From assembly GCA_918026815.1 (NCBI GenBank), contig CAKJVC010000069.1, forward strand, positions 186,001 to 250,000: 64,000 nucleotides of DNA, in the 5' to 3' direction. This DNA comes from Chalara sp. BL73 (taxonomy: Eukaryota > Ascomycota > Leotiomycetes > Helotiales). Positions 55,197-64,000 of this stretch are shown here, one piece after another. The notes beneath the pieces are model-generated. The model worked only from the letters and a program-made list of their open reading frames with translations, had not been told where the DNA came from and did not search any database. Numbering within the stretch: position 1 is the stretch's first letter; every line of letters begins with the position of its first letter. A program made the translations under genes and the position numbers.

Positions 55197-56886
55197 GGAA
55201 AGTTTTTTTCTGGACAAGGCCTTTCTTATACATTTCACCTGTCAGCTCATCACCCATGATGCCAGAGACATATGCTGCGCAAACCATACTATAGGAGACA
55301 CCGCGAGGTTGTAGTACGACAGGGAGAGTTTCTCCAAACAGAACCGTAACAGCATCATTTTTACGAACTCTTGACATGGCAGTACCAACGAAGCCGATTT
55401 CAGTAATGAAAAAATAACGGCCTGGAAGGACCCCATTTACAACGGATAACAAATGAGCCCCTGGGGGAGAGTTACTCCCTCTCGTGTATGCGTCGTCCTG
55501 ACCCCTTAAAATTTGCTGATCATATGCAAGTCCTCCAGTTAGCACCTGCACAACATCTTCGTGCTTCTTTAGACTGTGAAAGCAGTAGCGAGAGTCGTTT
55601 GGACTAAGATTTATCTTAGCTGCATGGTGTGCTAGCCGTTCCAGTTCTGGTATCTGACTGATCAAGCGGTCATATCTATCCTTCAGCTCAACAGTCACCA
55701 ATATTTTATCAATAAAAATGCCACCTATAGCTAGAGTCCTGCTCCCATCTTGGAATGAAACACACCTCTGACCGCGTGGTGAGCACATTTGCCCGAGATT
55801 CTTCAGACCCGGGTTACATGGACTCAGAGTCACCTGGGCCGAGAAATCCGGGACCCAGGAAGGACCATGACTCCTCCCCGTTCTAAAAATTGAGTGGATC
55901 GAGAAGAATGGGTAAGGGTCGTGCTGAAGAAGATACTTGGTAACCTCAAGATAAAGCTGTTGTGTTGGTTTCTGGTATTCGGGACTGACAGCTTCACGCT
56001 CAACTCTCGACGCTAACCCAAGACAGCCATACACTTTGTCGCGAGGGTCCGTGGCGTGGAAATCTTTGGTGAAATCCAAAAGGATATTGAGGCTCTCAGC
56101 AATTTCAGTTAACGGTTGCAAGGTATTTTCAGACCATAACCTTTTTCGCAAAGCGTAAAGCCGATACCAATTTAGTGCGCAATTATTTGCACCCAAACTG
56201 TCTCCGAATAATACACTTCCCATACCTGCCACTTCGCATCCTTTCATGAAAGTGCCCCAAGGAAGCCACCGGGAGCCGCACATAAAAATAGGGTCTGACC
56301 TTGCCAGAACAACCTCTTGAACGATCCACAGTCGACTCCACCAATCTCGACTTATCAATTCCTCGTAAATGAGGCCTTGTAATGACTCCTCCTCGCCGAT
56401 AGGGACTTCTTGGCCCTCTCCCAATTCCTTAAGTCGATCTATTGCAGCATCGCATTGGTTTCGGGCTTCTCCCAACCACACCAGCACTTGGTTCGCAGCT
56501 GAGTAGACCCGGTTCATCATAAAAACTTGGTGGTTTCGTTCTTCAACATTTGCTTGGTTGATGCAAACCGCGTCAACCCAGATGGTGCGGCACCATTGAG
56601 TATATCGTAAATGTCGAAGGGCAACGCCCAAGTTGTGGGTAACCAAGACACGTTCTTTATTGATGAAGACGGGCTCCACTAGTTCCGAATCTCCCCATGC
56701 GTATGATAATGCCTCGAAAGCTGGACAATCATCTAGTCGATATGTCTCGAGAGTGCATTGAATTTGGTCCGCCTCGGTACCAGAGTGAAGAATTAACACA
56801 CGTAACTCATTTGTTTGCCGATCCAGTGGGGAGTAGAGGTTTACACTTTGCAGTTTTTGATAACGCTTCTGTTTGGTTGCTACTTG
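55186..56886 (-). CDS. HET-domain (heterokaryon incompatibility) protein, 5' end uncertain
   Basis: HET-domain protein of the het-6 type, whose overexpression or non-self activation usually triggers cell death. The coding frame is intact for about 566 residues. The HET domain (about 30-200) shows FEALSYAWGDSE, the central block IWVDAVCINQANVEERNHQV and LVWLGEA, then WWSRLWIVQEVVLA and TDPRDKVYGCLGLAS. The C-terminal half ends GRYFFITEIGFVGTA and VCAAYVSGIMGDELT, usual for this class. The frame begins with GTG after an in-frame TGA, so no ATG is in frame at the 5' end. A small 5' exon is likely: MSRKAHSLRLHRQ near 56965 could splice by a GTGTAG donor to AAGCG at 56871, but this is unproven. 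If no such exon exists, the gene is 5'-broken. It lies just outside the right inverted repeat of the NLR segment. Confidence 0.8.
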   Translation of the reverse strand, partial: QVATKQKRYQKLQSVNLYSPLDRQTNELRVLILHSGTEADQIQCTLETYRLDDCPAFEALSYAWGDSELVEPVFINKERVLVTHNLGVALRHLRYTQWCRTIWVDAVCINQANVEERNHQVFMMNRVYSAANQVLVWLGEARNQCDAAIDRLKELGEGQEVPIGEEESLQGLIYEELISRDWWSRLWIVQEVVLARSDPIFMCGSRWLPWGTFMKGCEVAGMGSVLFGDSLGANNCALNWYRLYALRKRLWSENTLQPLTEIAESLNILLDFTKDFHATDPRDKVYGCLGLASRVEREAVSPEYQKPTQQLYLEVTKYLLQHDPYPFFSIHSIFRTGRSHGPSWVPDFSAQVTLSPCNPGLKNLGQMCSPRGQRCVSFQDGSRTLAIGGIFIDKILVTVELKDRYDRLISQIPELERLAHHAAKINLSPNDSRYCFHSLKKHEDVVQVLTGGLAYDQQILRGQDDAYTRGSNSPPGAHLLSVVNGVLPGRYFFITEIGFVGTAMSRVRKNDAVTVLFGETLPVVLQPRGVSYSMVCAAYVSGIMGDELTGEMYKKGLVQKKTFLIR

Positions 56887-57751
56887 CACTCATAAGCTTC
56901 ATTCACTTGTGTTATGAGAGGCTCTACACACTTGTCTTGCGTTGCCGGTGTAACCGAAGACTATGTGCCTTGCGGCTCATTGAGCTTAACCGTCGCTGGC
57001 TTCGTCGTCGTTTTTCTCGAGAGTAGCTGCGAGGATGTTTAACAGAAGGCATTATTCCTTCTTCAACTTCACGCACTAGTTATGGTGGAGTTTTCGTGAA
57101 GTCATCTAAGAATGTCATAGGGAACACACATGGCTGTTGGCAGGCAGCAGTCTACATCTTCACGCCAAGAGCAAAGGAGGTAAAGTTAATACAGGACTCG
57201 AACTTAGCCAGCAAATTAGTGTTGTCACATGGAAGATGCCGGCGCAAACAAAAGCATTGTGTGTTCTGACTGTCCCTGAGTTCAACTTTTACTATATGCA
57301 TACTGTGATTTATTTTCTATTGTCTGCCTATTGATATTTCGCCCTGCTTCCCACTGCTAGAGACGCGCACTGCGCGAGTTGGACCCCACGAGTTCCATAG
57401 CCAGGCTTTGTATCTTCGGGTTACAATACGACCAAAGAAACAACTAGAAGGGAACCTAGTCAACCGCCCAAAATAGGGCAGGAACATCAAAAGACACTCT
57501 GAAAATTTTCAAAATGCCCAGATTAATCTCAAATTAAGATTCTCGTACAAGTTGACCTAAAATTTACCGTGGAAGTTTTCAAATGTTGATGAAATGATGT
57601 TATGGCCAAAAGCTAATAAACCTACGTTTTGGGCGGTTGAGGAGGGTGAGCAGTCGAGTCAGTAACACTTCTAAGAAATTGTCCTAGTGTTGCTTGGCAC
57701 TGTGGCTTATTAAAACTTTGGAGTGTACGAAGCACATTGTATCACAATAAA
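56887..57751. other. Intergenic region between HET gene and usb1 with a MITE
   Basis: Promoter or 5' exon region of the HET gene, then a short inverted-repeat element and the usb1 3' UTR. The 65-codon frame at 57137 is unsupported. Confidence 0.4.
57460..57640. mobile_element. 181-bp MITE-like element with 14-bp perfect inverted ends
   Basis: TCAACCGCCCAAAA at 57460-57473 is the exact reverse complement of 57627-57640. The interior is AT-rich and non-coding. No clean target-site duplication is evident, so the family cannot be named. Confidence 0.55.
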
Positions 57752-59030
57752 TTAAAATCCGAATATCCCTGTGCGTTCCAAAACCTGGCTCTGTAGATGT
57801 ATGCCGGTCACCACGTTTCCGATCTTAGCCTTGATCTCGTCAACTTTGACATCGATTTCTTGTGCAGCCTGCAGGTTTCGTCGAACCATTGTCTTCGTTG
57901 CCTCGAGAAGATCTTTGTCTGGTGATTTGAGTGTCCAGGCAATGCTGAAGTGAAAGGCGTTGGACCGGTCTTGGAGTTCTTTATAGATATCTTTTGAATC
58001 TCCTGAAACTAGAAGTTAGTTGGGAGTTACGTGTATTAAACTGTTACAAATGGTTCGCACAACCGGTCACTTACGACGAGAAGTATGCTGTGTGCGCTTC
58101 TTTTTGGGAGTTGTTCTGACAACAGCATCTACATATAGAGGCGGCTGGTCATAATTCTGCACAACATCATTGCAGATATGGAGAAGTTTGTTTAGTCCAT
58201 TAGTTTCTGGGACCTTGATGCGAAGTACAAGAAACCATCGGGTCTTCTCAGAATTTGGCACCCAGTCAAGATCAGAGACCTGAATCTGGAAGCTGGGTCA
58301 GTTAGCATGTGATCGACATAAAGATTTAGGACTTGACAAAGCGGGTTCTATAATTCTGTCCAAGTTATGCTTAGAGAACACAGCCCTCGGAAAGCATAGC
58401 CTAGGGATATTGGACATTCTATGGAACATAAAACGTAGTGTATATCATTCTAGAGGGATGCACACTCACGGTCGAATGCCTGAACTCTTGATAGCTCGAT
58501 CTAGCACAGCGACGAAATCATCTTTGCGATCTGTTGAGAAGCCAATTGGTCTTGAGAGACTGATATGCAGTGGTAAAGCAGTGCCAACATCACTTTCCAA
58601 GAACGACTGGAGCTTGTTCTCGGTGTCAGAGATAGTTGCTTGCAGTGCAGAGATTAAGTTGGTCAGAACCTCCGCCTCTGTATTTGAAGGAAACCCTCAG
58701 TCAATTCAGCAAAGATCTTTGGTCTGAATCAGGATGGAAATGGTGCTCACACTCGATATACAAATGACTGGGCCAATTGCCTTGGATGTGGGGGATTGCT
58801 CTTTTCCTTCCGCCGTGCAGACTGGCGTCGTCCCTGGTGCTGACTCTGGTTGTTGTTGCATAAAGGTCGAGAAATTTAGAGGGCAAGGGTGGCAGGTCTT
58901 CCGGCTCATGCTTCCTCTTCAGATTTATTCTAGATTGTGCAGTAGCCGTGCTCTGCTCTTGGCAGGTCTTGGAGAAGGCTGAGCCACTATTGCCCTCATC
59001 ATCAGATGAAGAGTAATCTACCAGCGCCAT
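57752..59030 (-). CDS. usb1: Usb1, U6 snRNA 3' phosphodiesterase
   Basis: 2H-phosphoesterase that trims the oligo(U) tail of U6 snRNA and leaves a terminal phosphate, stabilising U6 for the spliceosome. Four exons join in frame: 59030-58751, 58695-58470, 58292-58075 and 58008-57752, giving 326 aa. Exon joins restore family sequence: YIEW/FPSNTEAEVLTNLIS at intron 1, IRPFQIQVSDLDWVPNSEK at intron 2. The start MALVDYSSSDDE is the standard N-terminus; an upstream in-frame ATG (59069) adds a proline-rich leader that I reject. The two catalytic H-x-S motifs are PLHISLSRPIGFSTD and FHFSIAWTLKSPD. THE RVSTRDDASLHGGRKR segment is also conserved. It is divergent from pal1. Confidence 0.93.
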
Positions 59031-59987
59031 GGGATGACCGGGGGGGAAAGGGGGGTTATGAGCCTCCAAGTCACGTTGCGAGGCTTTGGAGGTTGGGATA
59101 ATGATGGCTTAGTTTGGGAGTGACGAAAACGGGTCCACTAAAATCGAGGCTGACGTGGGTGCTCTCCGACAATGGAAGAGGTAGTTTTCCTTTCATTGAG
59201 GGTAAACTATGCTTTGGGTAGGATACAATATCGCCCACAGTGATGTTATATCATTACCCACAGCTTCGCATTACATCTGTCTACCCTATTTCGTGCTATT
59301 GAACCCTTTCCTTTCGAGTGTTACTTACTGTAAGTACCTGCTTGGCAAGGTATCAACGGGTTTTTTCCTGACAAGGTTCAGGGGTTAGCAGACTAGTCTC
59401 TTGGCAAGAAACTTCAAGATCTCTAATTACTGGACAGTAATAGTGTAAACGGCCCTATACTGACCGAATTTAGGGGGATATAAGCCTAGCCAGGGGATAT
59501 AAGCCTACCACAATTGTTTCTTTGGTTTAGCGATTCATTCTGCATGTGGTTGTATCACCTTATAGTCAAGTAGAGTACAGTACATCGGGAGTACTGTTCA
59601 CAATAACGTGTTTATTTTTCAATCGTGTAACAGTTGATCACGAACCCCAATCGAACAAAGAAATATCATTCTATAAATACCAGTTAGGTTCAAGTAAGGG
59701 TACGGTAACGAGATGCTGGGCGTGGCCCTCTTCCGGTTGATCCGCACCTACGCACTACTGCCCAAGGGTCTTGGACCAGGATGAGTGACGTATCAGCCCA
59801 CGACCTGTTCGGATGGTGTACGACAACCAAATCCCAATCGAGTCATCGAGAAAAGCTACAAAGTACCACCATCTCGCCTTTTTGTCAGCTTCAACTCACC
59901 TACATATTCCTACAATCCACCTTCAATCAACCTTAATCCCGCTGCCCTTCATTTCATAAGTACAAACCACGGCAACTCTAAAACACC
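59031..59987. promoter_or_regulatory. Divergent promoter region, usb1 and pal1
   Basis: This 957-bp gap holds both promoters. It contains a short direct repeat, GGGGATATAAGCCTA, twice at about 59472-59507. No other gene is supported. Confidence 0.4.
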
Positions 59988-61271
59988 ATGAGCTCCCCAC
60001 CAGATGATAAAAAATGGGTAAGCTAATCCTGGAAGCTAGTTGGCATGGATTCAGTCTTGAATTTTCATTCGTGCCGATCACTTACCGTCTGAGCTCCCGC
60101 TGATATCATTCATCATTCCCAGGCAAGCAAGTATCTGCTCGATCCTTTAAATGAACCGGAGCCCAGTCAAGAGACTGGACCTGGAAGTCATTTCACGCGA
60201 CCGACATCCACCCCAAAGATTGCTTCATCTACAACCTCCAAACACTCTAGAAACACAGTATCGGGACATTATCCAACACCACCATCATCCGCCAGTCCTA
60301 GTCGATCCTCGTTCCATCCATCCAACCCATTTGCCAACTCCCCAACTTATCGTCAATCAGCATTTAGAGACTACGAGCGTTCAAGTCGCAAAAACCTTGA
60401 CGAACAGGTCACCAAAGTTAAAGGCCATAGGAGAGAGAGATCATTGGGAGAGAGGTTTCCAGGCGACATGTCTCATAGGCCGTTAGACCAGTTGCGGAAG
60501 GAGGCTAAGACTGCCAATCGCGCACCACATTTGAGGAAGAAACACATTCCTGGTGCTGATATCATCGACTCCCTCGATCTTTCCCCCGTCGGATCTGCTT
60601 ACCACCACGAAGGACCTTACGATGCTACTCTCCTTGCTAGAAATACCGTCAGGAATGCACCGGTTGATGCGGTCAGACTCTCGAATGCTGAGGCTTTGCG
60701 TGCCACACCCAAAGAGCACATCAGAGACGCACTCGACAAACATGTTCCGCTGCACGGGACTGCTGTTATTCCTTCGGGAATGCCGGGATTAGACGGCAAG
60801 CCTATGCAATATGAGGAGGGTGCTGATCTTATGAGGGAACCCGATGCGCCAGGTGGAGCTTACAAGCGTTGGGAAGGTATCGTAGGTAGCATCCCAGGCG
60901 ACGATTGAAGTTGTTCTAACCATTTTTTATAGAAATACTTGCCCGAAGACTACAAAGGCAAGGGAGAGCCATCATTCACTTTGGAGCGAGACCTGAAGGC
61001 ACGAAAGCAGGGTGCTCAAAGAACTATCCTACCAGATGGAAGTTCCGCATATGAGATGCAACTACCTGATACTATAAAAAACGCGTCTCGTCAACGCAGC
61101 GTCAGCGGAACTCATACTGAATCCACCGGCACCAAGATCGGCAGCACCATGAGATACTCCGAATACGAGAGTGAGATGCGAAGAAGCAATTCCACTGGGA
61201 ACAAGATTGGTGAGGGGCTGAAGAAGAGATTTGGTTCCCTGCGACGGCATAAGAAGACTGTTGAAGCCTGA
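59988..61271 (+). CDS. pal1: Pal1 cell-morphology protein
   Basis: Pal1-domain protein; in fission yeast it localises to growing tips and division sites and keeps cells cylindrical, and its budding-yeast relatives act at endocytic sites. Exons 59988-60017, 60123-60881 and 60933-61271 join in phase 0 (375 aa). The N-terminal third is Ser/Pro-rich (PTPPSSASPSRSS, NPFANSP; the NPF tripeptide would suit EH-domain binding). The Pal1 core (about 150-265) contains RPLDQLRKEAKTANRAPHLR, PGADIIDSLDL, YHHEGPYDATLLARNT, NAEALRATPKEHI and YEEGADLMREPDAPGGAYKR. The C-terminal exon is basic with GSTMRYSEYESEMRRSN and ends KKRFGSLRRHKKTVEA. The second donor, GTAGGT, is chosen because it gives WEGI/KYLPEDYKGKG. 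Confidence 0.94.
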
Positions 61272-61604
61272 GAGAACTGGCTCTTTTAAGTCTTGTTTAC
61301 AAAATAAATAGTCGGCGTCGGTCATTCAACAATCGGCAATGGCAGCTTCGATTCGAAGCGCGTGTACAATAGCTAATGTCTTGGAACGAACATTAAGGTG
61401 CCAACAGGGCCATGGCCGGAATCAATGTATCATATGGGATAGATGGATCATTGAATTAACGAAGATCGCCGCAGCATCCATTTCTCTTCTGAATGGGCCT
61501 ATACATTTACCGAATTGTGTTCTAATTCCCATTATTTCTTCGTAATGACATTCCTTAGCCAAGTGGCCCAATACTAAAGCCTCTACCCATCCGCATATTC
61601 CGAG
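61272..61604. other. Convergent intergenic region, 333 bp
   Basis: Between the stops of pal1 and the small membrane protein gene. Only short unsupported frames are present. Confidence 0.4.
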
Positions 61605-61922
61605 TCAAGTGCTCCTCCCAAACCGAAACGCGAGTTCATACCCAGGCGCCGATGCGGAAGCTGTTCGTGACGGAGCTTGTAACGGCATATCCTGTTCCGA
61701 TGGGCCTGTGTGGTTGTTAGTTCCGTGTGCAGTCAATGACATGTAAATATCATTCGGATGCTTACTTTCATGTCCACGCCTGCGACGGCGGTCTCGAGTG
61801 AGGCGCCATGTGGCCCATGCGAGGAGGGCACTGAGGATTCCTGTTGTGGTGGAGAAGACTCCGAGGATGATGTTGATTTTGTTGTCTTGAGATAGGCCTC
61901 GAGCGAGTAGGAGGTGCGTCAT
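61605..61922 (-). CDS. Small single-TM protein with SQDNKINII motif (paralogue A)
   Basis: I do not recognise a named family. Starting at the ATG at 61922, exons 61922-61766 and 61705-61605 join (phase 1) to give 85 aa; the 60-nt intron (GTAAGC, ACTAAC branch site, CACAG) is also in frame if retained. The N-terminus has LARGLSQDNKINIILGVFS followed by one hydrophobic helix (TTTGILSALLAWATWRL), then RDRRRRRGHE and a Ser/Pro/Ala-rich tail. The basic stretch after the helix predicts an N-out/C-in topology. A close relative lies divergently at 63668-63992, sharing LSQDxKINII, the AWxxWRL helix end and the intron position, so both are likely real duplicated genes. Confidence 0.65.
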   Translation of the reverse strand: MTHLLLARGLSQDNKINIILGVFSTTTGILSALLAWATWRLTRDRRRRRGHESKHPNDIYMSLTAHGTNNHTGPSEQDMPLQAPSRTASASAPGYELAFRFGRST

Positions 61923-63667
61923 TGTTGACTTGAGGATGGTATGCAAGGCTGAGAGCTGCAAGGCTGGCGTCGTGCGAGAGGCACTTTCTTACACTATGGT
62001 GTATGTGATTATTATAGTACCGATAGGATTCTAGTGATATTCAAAGTTGTTTTGTGATTTTGAGTTAACTTGATGGGATAATTGAAGTACAGTGGTTTTA
62101 TCTATTCTAGTTAAAAAGAGGGAAATGTGAAAGTTATAAATCTTTTAAGTCCTCCAAGTGTTTGATGTCAGCCAACCTGCCCAAGGAACAGCCTTTGATG
62201 GGAAAAGTAGACGTTGATCTGACATTTTAGAGAACGGATGCTGCTGCATGCTGGCTGGCTTCCTTACAGACGCAAGGTAGGACTAACCAATGAAATAATT
62301 TACCGACAAAATCTAACCCGCTGATAGGGTGTTCAACTCATTGTCCTTCCCATTGTGGCGCAATTTATAAACGTTGATTCGAGGGGTGCGACTGGTGGCT
62401 CACTAACTGAATACACTTCCTGCATGTATGATTCGCCTATGCATACCTTTGTCTGCATGGACAGTATTGAAACATTTTGGTTGCAACACAGAACGGGCTC
62501 TGAGCTCGTGGGAAAGGGATGATGTGGCCCTGGGAACCAATCACGACCGCAGACGTCACAGATAGAAGGACGCTGAGGAATCTCTGCCAATGGCCTTGTA
62601 TTTAGACAAGATTACCAGACTAAGGCAGGGCATAATCCGCGAAAAACACTTCATGCCATGCATAGTAGTGCTATTGTAAATCGCTGGGTAGTAGTCAATC
62701 GTTGGGTGGTGGTCAAAAAAGCTTATTCGCCAAAGACACTTCATATAATGTACACTGGTCCTGTCGCGAATCGCTGATTACGGTTAAAAACGTTTATCCG
62801 CCACATAAAACGAGAACTGGGAGTCGGCTATTGGCTTATGTCTACGAGACTTTCTAATATACCTGAAGAAAATTGTCTGAATCTCATTGGTAAGGAAAAC
62901 AGATTCGGGCTATTCAGGTTAGTGCTGGATAGCTCTTAAATTACACAGATAATCTTTAGTAAATCGAAATCGGGGTTTTATTTTGGCATTGAAACCCGTC
63001 CGCCAGGCAGCACCAGCCACTGTGGAGGCGTCCAATTTCATAATACTCCAAGTGATGCCTTGAGAAAAGGGGGGTTTTTAAGGTTGTATCGTTAGGGGTG
63101 GTACGCAACAGTATCTGTCGATCACGTGATCCAATTCTACCCGTTGACATTAGAGTGTTGCTAGCACACGTTTTTAAGTGGATTACCGTTAGCCGCCTGG
63201 TAGCTGATCTTTTCTTTACCAACGTTTGATTGATTTTCTGGGATAGTGTTATATTTCAATGTGCAAATGATATTGTGCAAGAATAGGCCATGTGGCAGGA
63301 GCTACAGGGGGAAAGCATTCTTGCGGCGAGGTAAACGTCCTACGTTGCGGCGAGATAACGGTATTGGCCTGAGGCAAGATAAAGCCTTACTGTAACTTGC
63401 CTACCAAGGAGGTAAGTTAGCATCTTAACTTACAACACAACGAAGGCAACCTGTAGTCTATGTAAGTCAAACCAGCATTCTTTTTGTGCTGGTCATGCTG
63501 ATTCACCAACTTGTTGTAGCCAATTTCTGTACTTTATTTAAGATGCTCGAGTTAGGTTAGATCTTTCCTGTCGTTTCCAAAACCTGATATATTTCTTGAT
63601 TCTCCATCATTCTCTCCAGGTACAATTAATCTTATTTAAACTTATAAACTTCACTCTATATATTATC
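61923..63667. promoter_or_regulatory. Divergent intergenic region between small TM paralogues
   Basis: This 1.75 kb separates the two divergent small-membrane-protein genes. It includes an imperfect tandem duplication (about 62636-62802). Short frames at 62333-63222 on the minus strand lack family resemblance. Confidence 0.4.
62636..62802. repeat. Imperfect tandem duplication
   Basis: Two units begin with CGCGAAAAACACTTCAT and CGCCAAAGACACTTCAT and share downstream AATCGCTG and TTATYCGCC blocks. The first unit is about 20 bp longer because of a further small repeat (AATCGYTGGGTRGTRGTCAA). Confidence 0.6.
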
Positions 63668-63992
63668 ATGTTCCTTTCGCAGGACAGCAAGATTAACATC
63701 ATTATTGATGTTGTTTCGATTGGGGTAACCATTACTGGGGTTGCGATAGCCTGGGGCTCATGGCGCCTTGCGAAGAACCGTGGAAAAGGCAGTGGAGGTC
63801 AGTCTTATTCTCTAACTTCACTCTCGTTTTAGAGTTGACAAGATCGACCATCTTAAAGTTCCATTGAGTGAGTTCGAAAATGTCGAAAATACCAACACCT
63901 CAGTCCCAGCACACAGCGGCCGCGCTCTTCCAGTTCTCTCGCCTCCAAACCCTGCACTACCAAGTCCTCCACCACACTCTAGTCAATCATAA
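63668..63992 (+). CDS. Small single-TM protein with SQDSKINII motif (paralogue B)
   Basis: Second member of the pair, function unknown. Exons 63668-63797 and 63859-63992 join (phase 1) to give 87 aa, almost the length of paralogue A. It begins MFLSQDSKINIIIDVVSIGV, with one helix ending IAWGSWRLAKNRGKG, and then a tail of Ser/Pro (PNPALPSPPPHSSQS). The intron has a GTCAGT donor; I used the acceptor CTTAAAG because it opens a 44-codon tail similar in character to paralogue A. The nearer TTTTAG acceptor would end the protein about 11 residues later. The stop is 8 bp from the window edge. Confidence 0.6.
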
Positions 63993-64000
63993 GCAATGCC

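Noticed and set aside
59030..59069. Upstream ATG of usb1 (MEAHNPPFPPGHP leader)
   Set aside because: Family members start at MALVDYSSSD; the leader has no conserved feature.

Overview
The window is nuclear DNA of a filamentous ascomycete (Pezizomycotina). Genes are separated by 0.3-3 kb, carry short 45-70 nt GT-AG introns with CTAAC/CTRAC-like branch sites, and encode families typical of that group (Cft1, LMBD1, DUF1776, DUF7918, Pal1, HET domains, a NACHT-WD40 NLR). Leotiomycetes is my best guess from the overall flavour of the proteins; this is inference. No rRNA, tRNA, CRISPR or bacterial-type operon was seen.

Layout. 1-9.9 kb: Cft1 (3' end beyond the left edge) divergent from an LMBD1-type transporter, then a type-B carboxylesterase and a GH64 beta-1,3-glucanase. 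11.2-12.5 kb: GH18 chitinase. 12.5-15.4 kb: no supportable gene. 15.4-25.3 kb: Yth1 (CPSF30), a DUF1776 protein, Rtc1/WDR24 (SEACAT/GATOR2) and an XLF/Nej1 NHEJ factor. 25.3-28.7 kb: AT-rich, with a MITE-like inverted repeat. 28.7-39.3 kb: forkhead factor, Cactin, DUF7918 protein and a cyclic-nucleotide-binding/F-box/LRR protein. 41.5-46.4 kb: mitochondrial GHITM/BI-1 protein, MsrA and a repetitive charged Cys/His protein. 47-57 kb is an accessory island: an intact HET-NACHT-WD40 NLR, a nested MITE, degenerate DNA and a second HET gene. 57.4-64 kb: a third MITE, Usb1, Pal1 and two divergent small single-TM paralogues.

How the genes relate. Most are housekeeping: mRNA 3'-end formation (Cft1, Yth1), splicing and U6 maturation (Cactin, Usb1), TORC1 control (Rtc1), DNA repair (XLF), redox repair (MsrA), mitochondrial inner membrane (GHITM) and cell morphology (Pal1). 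The carboxylesterase, glucanase and chitinase form a loose hydrolase group acting on esters and on glucan or chitin.

Most interesting region. The NLR (48283-52584) lies between two near-identical inverted repeats of about 38 bp, each flanked by TA (46982-53607, 6.6 kb). This looks like a DNA-transposon-delimited segment carrying an immune or allorecognition receptor. Its 11 near-identical WD40 repeats vary mainly at a few binding-surface positions, the pattern known for fast-evolving HNWD allorecognition genes.
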